In this document: piece by piece, positions 11,001 through 20,334 of the stretch
Numbering within the stretch: the first letter of the stretch is position 1
Layout of the letters: every line of letters starts with the position of its first letter
Assembly (NCBI GenBank): GCA_036925085.1
Contig: JAUPFP010000003.1
Location: forward strand, 3,525,001 to 3,589,000
DNA length: 64,000 nt
Source: Brachycybe producta
Lineage: Eukaryota > Arthropoda > Diplopoda > Playtdesmida > Andrognathidae
Direction of reading: 5' to 3'
Translations under genes and position numbers: made by a program
Notes under the pieces: generated by a model
What the model was told of the DNA's origin: nothing
What the model saw: only the letters and a program-made list of their open reading frames with translations
Databases searched by the model: none

Positions 11001-14000
11001 TCCGATCCGCACTATCCTCCATTAGGGCAGTAGAGTGGAGCGGCACCGACTTCAAGAAATCTCAAATTTTTTTACAGAGCGGCTCTGATCCGTTCTTCCG
11101 TCCTAATGGACGTGGTTGAAGGTTTAACAAAATTTTATGAATTAATTCAAAATAATGTTTTAACCTTTAAAACAAACCAAAAAAAAAAATGAAAACTTTT
11201 ATTTATTACTCGTCAAAAAATACAAAACAAAAACGTTGAAAACCTGAAATTATTTAATAAAATTGACCATGACTTTTTTTTTTCCCCATTGAAAATATTT
11301 TCAATTTTGGAGGTTAAGTTGTGGGTTTTATTTGAATGTAGTGACTTATCCTGTTGGATGCCCCTTAAAAAAATTTGAGGCTTAAATTCAAGAATGAATT
11401 ATTTGCACTTGGACTTCAACTTGAACCCTCAAAGCCAGGGTACCAACATTTAAAAAAAAATCCTCAAATGAAGCAGGGTTTTTTCTACTATTGAAACTCT
11501 TTTTTTTTCAGGTTTCAAGTTAAAGTTCAAGTGTCAAGTTTCCTTTTTTGTATTTGGTCCTAAATATTTATTTAAGGATTTCCTTTTTTTCTCATAATTT
11601 TCAGGCGTCTCACGTAAAAGATCCGCCCAATATTGTCTTTAAACAAGGCCAAATTTCGCTCCTGGCTTTGAGGCCTTCACCTTCGCCTCCACCTCCACCA
11701 CCTCCTCCTCCACCACCTCCACCCACACCTGTCTCACCTGAAAAGGCCATCAACTTCTTCTTTGGCCCTCCATCACCTAAGACTCTCGTTCAAGCATTGA
11801 AGTCACTTAAAAGTAAGGAAACCTCTTTGTAAATATAATTTCATTATAGGTCATAACCTCCTCCAAACCCCCCCCCCCCCCCTTCTCTCTTTTTGAAAAT
11901 TGAAAAATCATTTTTAAAAGGCTCAAATTCAAGAAGCAAAACTTGAACTTTGAACTTCAACTTTTGAACCCTTTTTGAGTAAGCAGTTTCAAACATAGAA
12001 AGTCTGTGTATTTTTGACAAAAAAATGGAGGTTTTTTTTTCTATATTTTTGAAACCCTTGGCTTAAAGAGAGTTTGAAGTATCTTAAGTTTTCTTCTTGA
12101 ATTTGGGCCTTAATAATTAACATTTACATTCATAAGTTGAATTGAATTGAAGTTTTTCTTTTTTCTCTTTCAAATGACAACAATAATCAAAAGAAATATT
12201 TTTTTAGGGTCAGTAATTTGTAATTCGTGATTAAATATTTTTTATAGTCAAGTCAAGGTTAGTAATGATATGAAATTGCAGAAATTCAAATGAAAATTGA
12301 GGTGTACCAACCTTAATAATAATGAAAAGAAAATTGAGGTTTTTTTGATTGAAATTTATTCTAGTTTTTTAGTTATTGTTGAAAACATTTTAAGGTTTAG
12401 ATTTTGGAGAATAGAATAATTTCTTTGGGTCTGTGAATTTTTTTTACTGTTAACAAAAAAAAAAACGATTTTGCTGTTGGAGTTTTTTTTTCTCTCTTCA
12501 GATTCGTGAGTCTTGAGAACTTTTTTTTTTCTTTCATAAATAAATTGAATAGATATTTTTTATATATATTGGTTTATTAAGTACAGAAAAAAAATATTGA
12601 TTGGTTTTTTTTTCAGGTGAACTTTTCAATTTTACATCATGATTTTAAATTGTAAATGTATTTTGAAGGCAGGTTTTGATTTCCTTTTATAGAAAAAACT
12701 TTTCTGTGGTGAAACTGAAAATAAGTTTCATGAAACTTTCATAAATGGTTTTGAATTTAATATAAATTTTTAAAAACTCCAACAGAAAAGTTTGAAAAGT
12801 TGAGGGTGAAACTTTGAAAAGTTGAGGGTGAAACTTTGAAAAGTTGAGGGTGAAACTTTGAAAAGTTGAGGGTGAAACTTTGAAAAGTTGAGAGGTGAAA
12901 CTTTGAAAAGTTGAGAGGTGAAACTTTGAAAAGTTGAGAGGTGAAACTTTGAAAAGTTGAGAGGTAAACTCTGAAAAGTTGAGGGTGAAACTTTGAAAAG
13001 TTGAGGGAGAAACTTTGAAAAGTTGAGGGAGAAACTTTGAAAAGTTGAGGGAGAAACTTTGAAAAGTTGAGAGGTAAACTCTGAAAAGTTGAGAGGTGAA
13101 ACTTTGAAAAGTTGAGGGAGAAACTTTGAAAATTTGAGAGAAAATTTAAAAAGTTTTGAGTGTAATTTGAAAATTACCCAACATTTCAACAAATGATGTT
13201 TTAATTTTTGTCTAGAAGTTTATTTTAAAAGATATCAACATGAAAACACTATTAAGTGATTCAGCTACTCTTCTAGTTTCTAGCACACTTTCAATTTCTC
13301 ATTTTTTTTCTTGTTATTTATGGACTTTTGAGGCCTTTTTACTTCTGATGATTGGTGATAACATCTTGAGGCATTTTTTCAGTTACAATTTACAACTTCA
13401 GTTTTTTTTTTAACTAAAAAATATTTACTTTCTAAACAATTTTTTTTTTCACAAAATTCAAAACTTAAAATGGCTTGTCAACTATTATCATTTACAACAA
13501 TTGAATATACATGTATATTGATCAAAGAATATACTAGGAAATTAGTTCTAAAAAGTTAGAAAGTCATGTTTTTGGTGCTTTTACAGAATATTCTTTTTGA
13601 GATGGCCCACTTTTGACTCACACTTTTATTTACAATTACAATTTTCTGGTAGTTTAAATAAGTAAACGTTGCCAAATTTGTACAGAATAACAAAACACAC
13701 AATTGTCTTTTTTTTTTGTGGAGATTAGATTTTAGAAAGAGATTACTACTTAGTTCTTCTATTTAGGCCAACGTAAAAGTAATTTTTATGAAAATATAAA
13801 CACAGTTGATATGAAAATATTTCTGACCCTGAACAGAGGAGGAGTTGAAATATTTAAGAAACTTTTTCTTTTATTAAAAAAAAAATAGAAAGTTTAATAA
13901 TATAACATCAGCACAAAAAATAAATGGTTATTTTTGCAGACTTACAAAATTTAATTATCTTCTTTGTACAATTTTATGTTTCATAAAAAAAATTCAATAA

Positions 14001-15560
14001 AAATTTTCTACCCTTTAATTTACCATTTATGAAATTTTTCATGTATAATTTTAATATAAGATGGGAAATTTTCATTTTTTTCTTGTAAGGGTTAAAAATA
14101 ATTAAGTTATGCTTAAAATATTTTATTAGTTTGAGTTGTTTTGACTAGCTTGATACTTAACTGAACTAAGCTATAGCTGCATTTAGAACATAGCTGAACT
14201 TTAGCTATAATTGGATGTGGATAAAAGCCAAACTTGAGCACAAGCTGGATTTGAACATGATTTAAACTTGGGCTATAGCTGGATTTGGACAAGAGCTAAA
14301 CTTGGACTATGGCTGGATTTGGCCAAGAGCTAAACTTGGACTATGGCTGGATTTGGCCAAGAGCTAAACTTGGACTATGGCTGGATTTGGCCAAGAGCTA
14401 AACTTGGACTATGGCTGGATTTGGCCAAGAGCTAAACTTGGACTATGGCTGGATTTGGCCAAGAGCTAAACTTGGACTATGGCTGGATTTGGCCAAGAGC
14501 TAAACTTGGACTATGGCTGGATTTGGACAAGAGCTAAACTTGGACACTGGCTGGATTTGGACAAGAGCTAAACTTGGACACTGGCTGGATTTGGACAAGA
14601 GCTAAACTTGGACACTGGCTGGATTTGGACAAGAGCTAAACTTGGACTATGGCTGGATTTGGCCAAGAGCTAAACTTGGACTATGGCTGGATTTGGACAA
14701 GAGCTAAACTTGGACTATGGCTGGATTTGGACAAGAGCTAAACTTGGACTATGGCTGGATTTGGACAAGAGCTAAACTTGGACTATGGCTGGATTTGGAC
14801 AAGAGCTAAACTTGGACTATGGCTGGATTTGGACAAGAGCTAAACTTGGACTATGGCTGGATTTGGACAAGAGCTAAACTTGGACTATGGCTGGATTTGG
14901 ACAAGAGCTAAACTTGGACTATGGCTGGATTTGGACAAGAGCTAAACTTGGACTATGGCTGGATTTGGACAAGAGCTAAACTTGGACTATGGCTGGATTT
15001 GGACAAGAGCTAAACTTGGACTATGGCTGGATTTGGACAAGAGCTAAACTTGGACTATGGCTGGATTTGGACAAGAGCTAAACTTGGACTATGGCTGGAT
15101 TTGGACAAGAGCTAAACTTGGACTATGGCTGGATTTGGACAAGAGCTGAACTTGGGCTATAGCTGGATTTGTACAAGATCTCGTCAACGAAAGCTGGGTT
15201 TAAAATATGGCTAGATTTGGATTTGAGCTGGACAACAAGAGCTGGACTTGGGATACAGTTAGCTTTGTGCAAGAGAAAACTTCGGTTATAGTTGGATTTC
15301 TACAAAAGCTGAACTTGGACTAAAGCTGAATTTGTACAAAAAAAAGAGCTGGCCAACAACAAGATTTTTTCTGAGCAGAAGCTGAACTTTGATAAGTGCT
15401 TTTAGCTTGACAAATACTTAAGACAACTTTTATATTTGACAAGAGCTGAATTGAGACCCAGTTATACTTGATTTTTATTCAAGTTCTGGTGTTATAATTT
15501 CCATTAGGAAGTCATCGTTCTATTGATGATGATGATGATGATAATGTGGTTCCACTTTAA
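5098..15560 (+). CDS. Tetraspanin-like four-pass membrane protein with long Pro-rich tail (gene 2)
   Basis: Nine exons join in frame: 5098-5193, 5272-5484, 5572-5664, 8079-8105, 8211-8291, 8423-8600, 9822-10003, 11605-11812 and 15508-15560. Together they encode 376 residues. Junctions are phase 0 except 8600/9822 and 11812/15508, which are phase 1 on both sides and fit exactly. Order: Cys-rich N-terminus (MCCCECIF; 8 Cys in the first 22 residues, likely palmitoylated), TM1 about 23-46, TM2 about 71-88 followed by GCCGSCCDN (as in tetraspanins), TM3 104-125, a loop of only about 29 residues (126-154) with an N-S-T sequon and two Cys, and TM4 about 155-184. A tail of about 190 residues follows: Ser/Pro/Thr-rich, 13 prolines at about 318-330, six Asp, and a C-terminus VVPL compatible with a class II PDZ ligand. 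The missing CCG loop is unusual. An unseen exon in the 2.4-kb intron cannot be excluded. Tail ligand roles are inference. Confidence 0.85.
5846..5945 (+). repeat. Isolated copy of the ~155-188 bp repeat found at 16090-17110
   Basis: Contains TTTCTAGTTTCTTAGAAAA, TTCATTTCTACCGTGCTG, GAGAAAATATTTTGTG and TTAAGTGAATGGGGA in the same order as units of the 16-17 kb array. It abuts the GCGAGAGGG repeats. Confidence 0.6.
5965..6150. repeat. 23-bp direct repeats ending in a GC-rich hairpin
   Basis: Four copies of a 23-bp unit (GTTGCATCACCGCGAGAGGG plus AAA) are followed by an inverted copy centred near 6080. GCCGAAGTTG meets CAACTTTGGC, and the right arm reads back through CTTTCTCGCGG and TGCAACTTTCC. 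The arms are about 50 bp and would form a strong stem. It lies inside intron 3 of gene 2. Confidence 0.75.
6151..7190. other. Intron 3 of gene 2, AT-rich, no coding signal
   Basis: Homopolymer-rich sequence. I searched for an extra tetraspanin loop exon (a Cys-Cys-Gly codon run between splice sites) and saw none. Short open frames on either strand look random. Confidence 0.5.
7291..7490. repeat. 21-bp minisatellite, ~9.5 units
   Basis: The unit AGTGTGCCAGACTCTGCTTG plus A is tandemly repeated with almost no divergence. One unit lacks CTC. Degenerate relatives (GAAGTGTG, GGCCATTCAGTGTG) extend to about 7200 and 7600. The open frames through it only reflect the period being a multiple of three. 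Confidence 0.9.
7625..7790. mobile_element. Family N foldback, copy 1
   Basis: Left part GATTTTGACTGCAAAGTGAA mirrors right part TTCATTTTGCAGTCTAAATC, followed by GACCACCAAAAG. The same arrangement, with GGTTGCAATGCATTTTAT / GCTGCAATGTATTTTTTTTA in the middle, is seen at 63462-63632. Confidence 0.55.
8727..9740. repeat. 28-bp GC-rich minisatellite, ~35 units, in gene 2 intron
   Basis: A 28-bp unit (GGGAGTGTCGCGCTCTCTTG plus GGTCTCTC) repeats about 35 times with near-zero divergence. One A-for-T variant is at about 9607, and the edge units decay at 8727-8760 and 9720-9740. GC content is far above the surroundings. It fills most of the intron between exons 8423-8600 and 9822-10003. Because the unit has no stop codon in any frame, long open frames occur on both strands. 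These are not genes. Confidence 0.95.
10811..11119 (+). CDS. Possible alternative terminal exon of gene 2
   Basis: A 102-residue open segment ends at TGA 11117-11119. It is GC-richer and more protein-like than its AT-rich surroundings (FWPKHTGLCGDSADEE, ending DPFFRPNGRG). A CTAG acceptor at 10807-10810 would join it in frame (phase 0) to the donor after 10003. No in-frame donor leads on to exon 11605, so it would be an alternative 3' end, with AATAAA at 11256. The stretch just upstream (10750-10830) is also open in a different frame (MPRGLEMEEASPLKAFG), so it could instead be a decayed exon or a fragment of another gene. The reverse strand is open too. No family recognised. Confidence 0.35.
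   Translation, partial: VGGAAFSLQERAPSTEMRHESVLSRPFWPKHTGLCGDSADEESNMWLITNSSNNIEEISEPDGFRSALSSIRAVEWSGTDFKKSQIFLQSGSDPFFRPNGRG
11256..11261 (+). promoter_or_regulatory. Candidate polyadenylation signal AATAAA
   Basis: It lies 137 bp after the stop of the possible terminal exon 10811-11119. In such AT-rich DNA this hexamer also occurs by chance. Confidence 0.3.
11374..11564. mobile_element. Family L MITE, complete copy, just upstream of gene 2 exon 8
   Basis: Starts GAGGCTTAAATTCAAGAATG and ends TTTTGTATTTGGTCCTAAA (the inverted complement, diverged). It has the internal GCCAGGGTACCAACAT block and CAAGTTAAAGTTCAAGTG. It ends 40 bp before the exon starting at 11605. Confidence 0.6.
11916..12112. 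mobile_element. Family L MITE, second copy
   Basis: Left end AAAAGGCTCAAATTCAAGAAG, right end TTCTTCTTGAATTTGGGCCTT, which are near-perfect inverted repeats. It carries the same internal CAACTTTTGAACCC / GAAACCCTTGGC arrangement as the copy at 11374. It lies in the last intron of gene 2 beside a C-homopolymer at about 11868-11882. Confidence 0.7.
12113..12780. other. Last intron of gene 2, AT-rich, nothing distinct
   Basis: Poly-A/T tracts and weak TTTTTTTCAGG-like acceptors without coding sequence behind them. Confidence 0.5.
12785..13145. repeat. ~22-bp minisatellite, ~17 units
   Basis: Unit GAAACTTTGAAAAGTTGAG followed by GGT, GGA or AGGT. Runs of the same variant (four GGGT, four GAGGT, three GGGA) sit together, showing local unit amplification. 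A 140-residue reverse-strand frame through it is an artefact of the repeat. Confidence 0.9.
13146..14149. other. Last intron of gene 2, family C trace then AT-rich DNA
   Basis: A family C trace (ATCAACATGAAAACACTATT, CTACTCTTCTAGTTTCTAG) is at 13232-13285. The rest is AT-rich with no coding signal. Confidence 0.5.
14150..15470. repeat. 34-bp minisatellite, ~27 good units plus decayed edges
   Basis: The unit is GGATTTGGACAAGAGCTAAA plus CTTGGACTATGGCT. Well-ordered units run from about 14263 to 15157, with degenerate relatives from 14150 and out to about 15470. Variants cluster: GGCCAAGAG units first (about 14313-14510), then three ACACTGG units (about 14520-14640), then a long homogeneous GGACAAGAG / CTATGG block. 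It ends about 40 bp before the last exon of gene 2. Confidence 0.95.
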
Positions 15561-15895
15561 ATACAAAAGATATGTTTGATGGATGATTGGATATGTTATG
15601 TTATGCTTTTTCTTGGTATAATGTCTTATTATAATACAGTGAGTGTCTTGTGTATTTGATGGCTGATTCTATTCTTTTATCAAATTGTGAAGTCTCTTTA
15701 GTGGTTTTTTCTTCGAAGTTTAAAAAGAGAAGTAATTTCTTATTGATCAAGAAGAACAAATATAATTTGAGAGAATTTTGCTTCTTTTTTTCCATCAATG
15801 ATGAGGTGGTTGCACTCATTTTAATGAGAACTTCGTTATTTCCTATGTTGAAAAAAAATACACACATTGAAAAACATAAAAAGCAAACATTTAAA

Positions 15896-15901
15896 AATAA
15901 A
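15896..15901 (+). promoter_or_regulatory. Candidate polyadenylation signal for gene 2
   Basis: AATAAA 336 bp after the gene 2 stop codon, with the T-rich stretch TTTTGCTAATTTTAATTTC behind it. It is a plausible 3' end but not unique in this AT-rich DNA. Confidence 0.35.
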
Positions 15902-16089
15902 GTTTTGCTAATTTTAATTTCTTTTCAAAAGAAAAAAAGATTCTTTTATTTTAAACTGGTTTATGTTTATTTGTTTATTTGTTTGTGAAGAAGTTTTTAC
16001 AAATTAATTGAACAAAACAGATCAGAATCACTTGTTTATTTGAATATATGATGTATTTTGGGTTAGTGGTGGAATAAAAAGTGGGACAT

Positions 16090-17110
16090 CTTTTCGCGTT
16101 AAATGAATGGTAGAGGTTGAGGTGTTTGGTTTTTAATTTTTTGTTTAAAAACTAGAAGGTCTGTGGAAATTTCCTTTTAGGGCATTGTATTTATAAATAT
16201 ATTTTCTAGTTTCTAATAAAATCTTATTCATTTCTAGAGAGTTGTTTAGTTTTTAGAAAATATTTTCTGGTTTGATCTGGTCACGTTAAGTGAATGGTGA
16301 TGCTGATAAGCCAGATTTTTAATTTATTATTTAAAAACTAGAAGGTCTCTGGAAATTTCCTTTTAGGGCATTGTATTTATAAATACATTTTCTAGTTTCT
16401 AATAAAATTCCATTCATTTCTACAGAGCTTGTTTAGTTTTTAGAAAATATTTCCTGTTTTTATCCTCGCATGTTAAGTGAATGGGGAGGTTGAGGGGTTC
16501 GTGTTTAAAAAACTAGAAGGTACACGGAAATTTGCTTATACGTTTATGTTTGTTGGTGTGTTTTCTAGTGTAGTTCTAGTTTCTTATTTCTACAAAGGTG
16601 TTTAGTTTCTAGAAAATGGTTCCGTGTTTTGATGTGAGGAGTTCGATTTTTGATTTACTATTTAAAAACTAGAAAGGTACACTGAAATTTATTTTTAGGT
16701 TTGTATTCATGAATACATTTTTTAGTTTTTTTTTTTAAATCATTCATTTGTACAGAGCTGTTCAGTTTTTAGAAAATATTTTGTGTTGTGAGGAGCTAAA
16801 TTGTCAATTTTATATTTAAAAACTAGAGGGTCTACGAAAATTTTCTTGTTAGGTTGTATTTATGGATGCATTTTCTAGTTTCTAATAAAATTTCATTCAT
16901 TTCTACTTAGCTATTTAGTTTTTAGAAAACATTTTGTGTTTTGTTAATTATTATCATTGTAAGTGACTGTGGTGGAGATTGAGGAGCTCGGTTTTTAATT
17001 TAATTAAAAACTAGAAGGTACACGGAAATTATTTATAGAGCTATGTGTTTTCTAGTTTTTTTTTAAATTTTCATTGAATTTCTATGGTGCTGTTTATTTT
17101 TTTTTATAAC
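16090..17110. repeat. Tandem array of a ~155-188 bp unit, about six copies
   Basis: Units recur with ACTAGAAGG/ACTAGAGGG at about 16151, 16338, 16512, 16668, 16822 and 17010. Each continues with GGAAATTT, TTTTCTAGTTTCTAATAAAA, TCATTTCTAC, TTTAGTTTTTAGAAAA and GTTAAGTGAATGG. Divergence between units is moderate, so it is older than the short minisatellites. A single unit also occurs at 5846-5945. Confidence 0.85.
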
Positions 17111-17589
17111 ACAGGAAATGCAATTTATTAATCTTTTTTTTTTTTAATTTCATATTGAAGATTAATTTAAATAAAATATCTAATAGGTCTTTATTTTTTT
17201 GGAAGAAAAAATGGATGCTTTAAAAATAAGGGCGTGTTAAGTGTATATTTAGAAAGAAAAAAAATCTTCAAAAATTTTGCTGCATCATTTGAATAACACG
17301 AGTAGTTTTGTAATATTAGTAAGAAAGAATTCTTCAATAATGTTCAATATTGCTTGCACTTTTATTAAGTATCAATTAATCATCATATTTTTGTATGTTT
17401 TGAGTTTTCAAACACGAATTGCCCTACATTGAATTGGAATCTTTCTTTTATTTAGAAAAATATATTTCCTGAAATTCGTTTAATAAATCTTTTTTTAAAA
17501 AAAGCACTGAATATAAAAGAATTATTATTATTATTATTATTATATATATATTAAGCCAGGTCTGTGTGTGTGTGTGTGTGTGTGTGTAA
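17111..17589. other. AT-rich spacer with ATT and GT microsatellites
   Basis: Contains (ATT)n at about 17521-17540 followed by a short AT run, and (GT)n at about 17563-17587. No gene signal. Confidence 0.6.
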
Positions 17590-17882
17590 CATCGGAATTT
17601 ATATAAATTTAAATAAATGAACCGCTTTTTTTCTCTTCCCATCCAAGAACCCCATGATATTAAATTGGAAAGGGGAAAAGGTTGGAAAGTGTAGAGGGAG
17701 GGGGGGAGAGAGAAACGTGGAGGAAGAAAAAAGTGGGAGGGGGTGACTGAAATTGAAATAAAAGGAGTAAAAAAGGAACAAACGACGCGCATGCGCACAC
17801 CAGAGAAAATGAAAAACTCATTTTCTCTTTCCAGTATAAAAAGGGGAGGGGATAATAGCAGCAAAATTAAACTACAGTTTAT
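17590..17882 (+). promoter_or_regulatory. Promoter-like dispersed cassette, copy 1
   Basis: About 290 bp shared with 33868-34145: CATCGGAATTTATATAAATTT at the start, ATGAACCGCTTTTTTTCTC, CCAAGAACCCCAT, a purine-rich tract, then GACGCGCATGCGCACACC and a TATA-type box. The palindrome GCGCATGCGC (17787-17796) matches the NRF1-type core. TATAAAAAGG begins at 17835. The spacing of about 40 bp and the purine-rich lead-in look like a compact Pol II promoter. No coding sequence follows before a family F element. It could be a solo LTR or promoter part of a non-autonomous element. Confidence 0.5.
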
Positions 17883-17886
17883 CACG

Positions 17887-18023
17887 GGCAATTGTGCCCA
17901 GCATTAGAATTTCTTTTGCTCAGCCCTTTTATGAACGTCATCAATTTCTAATTGGGTTTGTTACTTGGTCTGACGTCATAAAAGGGCGGAGGAAAAGAAA
18001 TTCTAATGCTGGGCACAATTGCC
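17887..18023. mobile_element. Family F palindromic MITE, copy 1
   Basis: GGCAATTGTGCCCAGCATTAG at the left and CTAATGCTGGGCACAATTGCC at the right are perfect inverse partners. The middle has TCTAATTGGGTTTGTTAC, TCTGACGTCATAAAAGGGCGG. Its core resembles family D. Confidence 0.8.
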
Positions 18024-18109
18024 TGTGAATTTTGCTCCCGTCATTTATGACGGGTTACCCCACTAGTCTTTAAATAAATTTATTACTAGTACGATTTTTT
18101 TTTTTCAAA

Positions 18110-18260
18110 ATGGACGAAAACTTTTTCAGGAACATTTGTTAGAAACTAGAATAAAAGCATTTTCGTGAAGATATTTTTTGAAAAAATAAACGTTTTACCA
18201 TAATTTTAACTTTTAAGTAATATTGAAACTACCCTTCTAGTTTCTAAAACATTTTTTTTT
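18110..18260. mobile_element. Family C foldback, degenerate copy
   Basis: Carries TTGTTAGAAACTAGAATAA on the left and CTACCCTTCTAGTTTCTAAA on the right around ATAAACGTTTTACC. Diverged relative of the copies at 22009 and 37150. Confidence 0.5.
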
Positions 18261-18789
18261 TTAAATTTCTTTTAAGATGGTTTTAAAGTGTAATTTTAAG
18301 TGAATTTTATTCTATTTTTCTCTTTTTCTTTAGCATATTTTAAATTGGCTGTTTTATTATAAAAACATCTTTATTAAAACTTAGTAACATTTATATTAAA
18401 TGTTACAATATTTTAAAATCTTTGCCTATTTTATCTCTTGTTAGTTTTTTTCTTCTTCTTCTAACACTTCCTTAAAATATTTTATTATTTACTTTTGAAT
18501 AAAATATATAATTTTATTTTAAGAAAAATCCTCCCATCTTTAGATTATTGTTATTGTTATTATATTTTATTATTATTTGGAGCTTTAAGATGCTCCACAT
18601 AAAATATAATAACAATTCTTGAGATATTTTTGTTATTAAAATTCGACGTGTCTAAAAAAAAAAAGAAGTAAACACCTAAAAGTAAATCACTGGGTGTCCG
18701 AAGAAAGTAACATTATTTTTTACTAATTGTATTATTTATTTGTAGGTGAAACAAAAAAAAATCCTTCGAATTTCTGTAAGTCACCTGTA
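18261..18789. other. AT-rich spacer, no feature
   Basis: Runs of TTATTATTAT and TAAAATAT with no coding or structured repeat signal. Confidence 0.5.
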
Positions 18790-19590
18790 TAATAATAGTA
18801 ATGTGACGAGGTTGGCCCTTTAGCACCACCATTTTGTGATGGTGTGCTGGCTCTGAACCAGCCCCTGGTTACACCCCACACGACATTCCAATAGTTCAGG
18901 TACTTTACCGATCCCTTCAGTCTCTCGAATACAGTCGTTTTAAAGACCCACAAAAAAGACCTCTCTGTTTTAGCCGGGGCCGAACGTGTGGTTCTCTTCA
19001 CTCTTCGAGTAGGAACACACTCGGTCTCGACTCGGGAATCTTTGGTATAGATGCATAACAAACTTAACGATCCTGCTCCTCTTTAGCCTTGGCCTGAAGG
19101 AGCCAATCAGAGGGACTCAAGAGTGTTTCTGAGGGCATCTGTTGGTGTTGATACTGCTGGCTAAAGTCTCTCCCTTGGTTCAGAATTACTCTCTGAAAAC
19201 TCCACACTCTGTTTACTTTTTCGATTATCTCTGCTCGAACTCGGAATTCTAACTGTCCTCAAACGTAACTGGCATAGTATCTTCGTTCTGTCTCAAGTGA
19301 GGGGCAACTGTCACCTCAGGGCTCAATGAGTGACCAACTAGGCCAATCATTGCCCCGGGCTTAGAATATTACCTTTTAAGGAAAGGCATTTTAGGACTCT
19401 TTTCACAATTTCTCATGGTTCATTTTGGTTCCTCGAATTGGCTTGGAATTCGGGCCACTCAAGTCTCTGGACATCTGTGCTCTATGGGGTGCCATTTTGA
19501 CATAAGGGGATTTCTATGGGATGCCATTCTGACATAAGGGGATTTCTATGGGATGTTCTACCAGTATGGTTATACAGGGTGTCACAATAA
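18790..19590. mobile_element. Unclassified GC-richer interspersed repeat (~800 bp)
   Basis: A compositionally distinct block starting TGTGACGAGGTTGGCCCTTT and ending TACAGGGTGTCAC. The left 100 bp recur inverted at the right end of 29095-29483 (GCTAAAGGGCCAGCCTCGTC). The right 240 bp recur at 26002-26230 (TTTTAAGGAAAGGCATTTT, CAAGTCTGGACATCTGTGCT). A short duplication (GACATAAGGGGATTTCTATG twice) lies near 19500-19550. Frames of up to 109 residues show no domain. Family unknown. Confidence 0.6.
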
Positions 19591-20191
19591 TTTTATAATG
19601 AAAATTCTGATTGAAGTGTGTCTTGATAAGATTCTCGATTTTTATACACAAAATATGCACAAAACACTTTAAACCACACACAACATATTAAGAAAAATGC
19701 ACAAAACAAAAAGACATTAAAACAAACAACAAACATATTTAAACTACATGGGGGGTCCGAATAGAAAATTTCCCTTTCACGTTTAATTTTGGATTATCCT
19801 TTAGAAAATGGAAATTACTATTGTATAAAGCATTTCTCGTTTCTAGTCTCCGTTCATTGACTTTTTTTCCTCCTGCGCAAATTATTAATTACCATTATTG
19901 TTATTGTTTTGTCTTAAATGATTTTTCAACAATTGAATCTTAACCGAAATTGGTTTGATGAATCCAAGAACACAATTTAATAATATAAGTTTAATAACAA
20001 GCATAACACATTATTTTAATTATATTTTTGTCTGCAAAATATGAGGCCATTTTTTTTTTCCGTTTCTATTTGTACTTTAAAGGTACTGCTGAGGAGCGGC
20101 AAATGCACCCCGGGCGCTAAAAGGACAGCCCCAAAGTAGTAAGAAAGTGTTGTTGAACCTATGCAACCCTCGTAAGGAGTGTCATTATAGG
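19591..20191. other. Spacer without recognisable gene
   Basis: AT-rich, with a somewhat GC-richer patch at 20085-20190. I see no feature I can name. Confidence 0.45.
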
Positions 20192-20330
20192 AACAGACAA
20201 GTGTGTCCAGCACTTAAATTTTGTTTATTCCGCCTCTTTTATGAGCGCCATCAATTTCTAATTGGTTACTTGGTCTGATGTCATATATGGGCGGGGCAAA
20301 CGAAATTTTAGTGCTGGTGCCCACTTGCCC
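20192..20330. mobile_element. Family F palindromic MITE, copy 2
   Basis: AAGTGTGTCCAGCACTTAAATT mirrors AATTTTAGTGCTGGTGCCCACTT. The centre has TTTCTAATTGGTTAC, TCTGATGTCATATATGGGCGG, a diverged version of copy 1 at 17887. Confidence 0.7.
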
Positions 20331-20334
20331 TTTT

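Noticed and set aside
12770..13192. 140-residue reverse frame rich in Ser/Phe/Leu
   Set aside because: Derived from the 22-bp GAAACTTTGAAAAGTTGAG array.
18732..19061. 109-residue reverse frame
   Set aside because: Lies wholly within an interspersed repeat whose other copies are not open.
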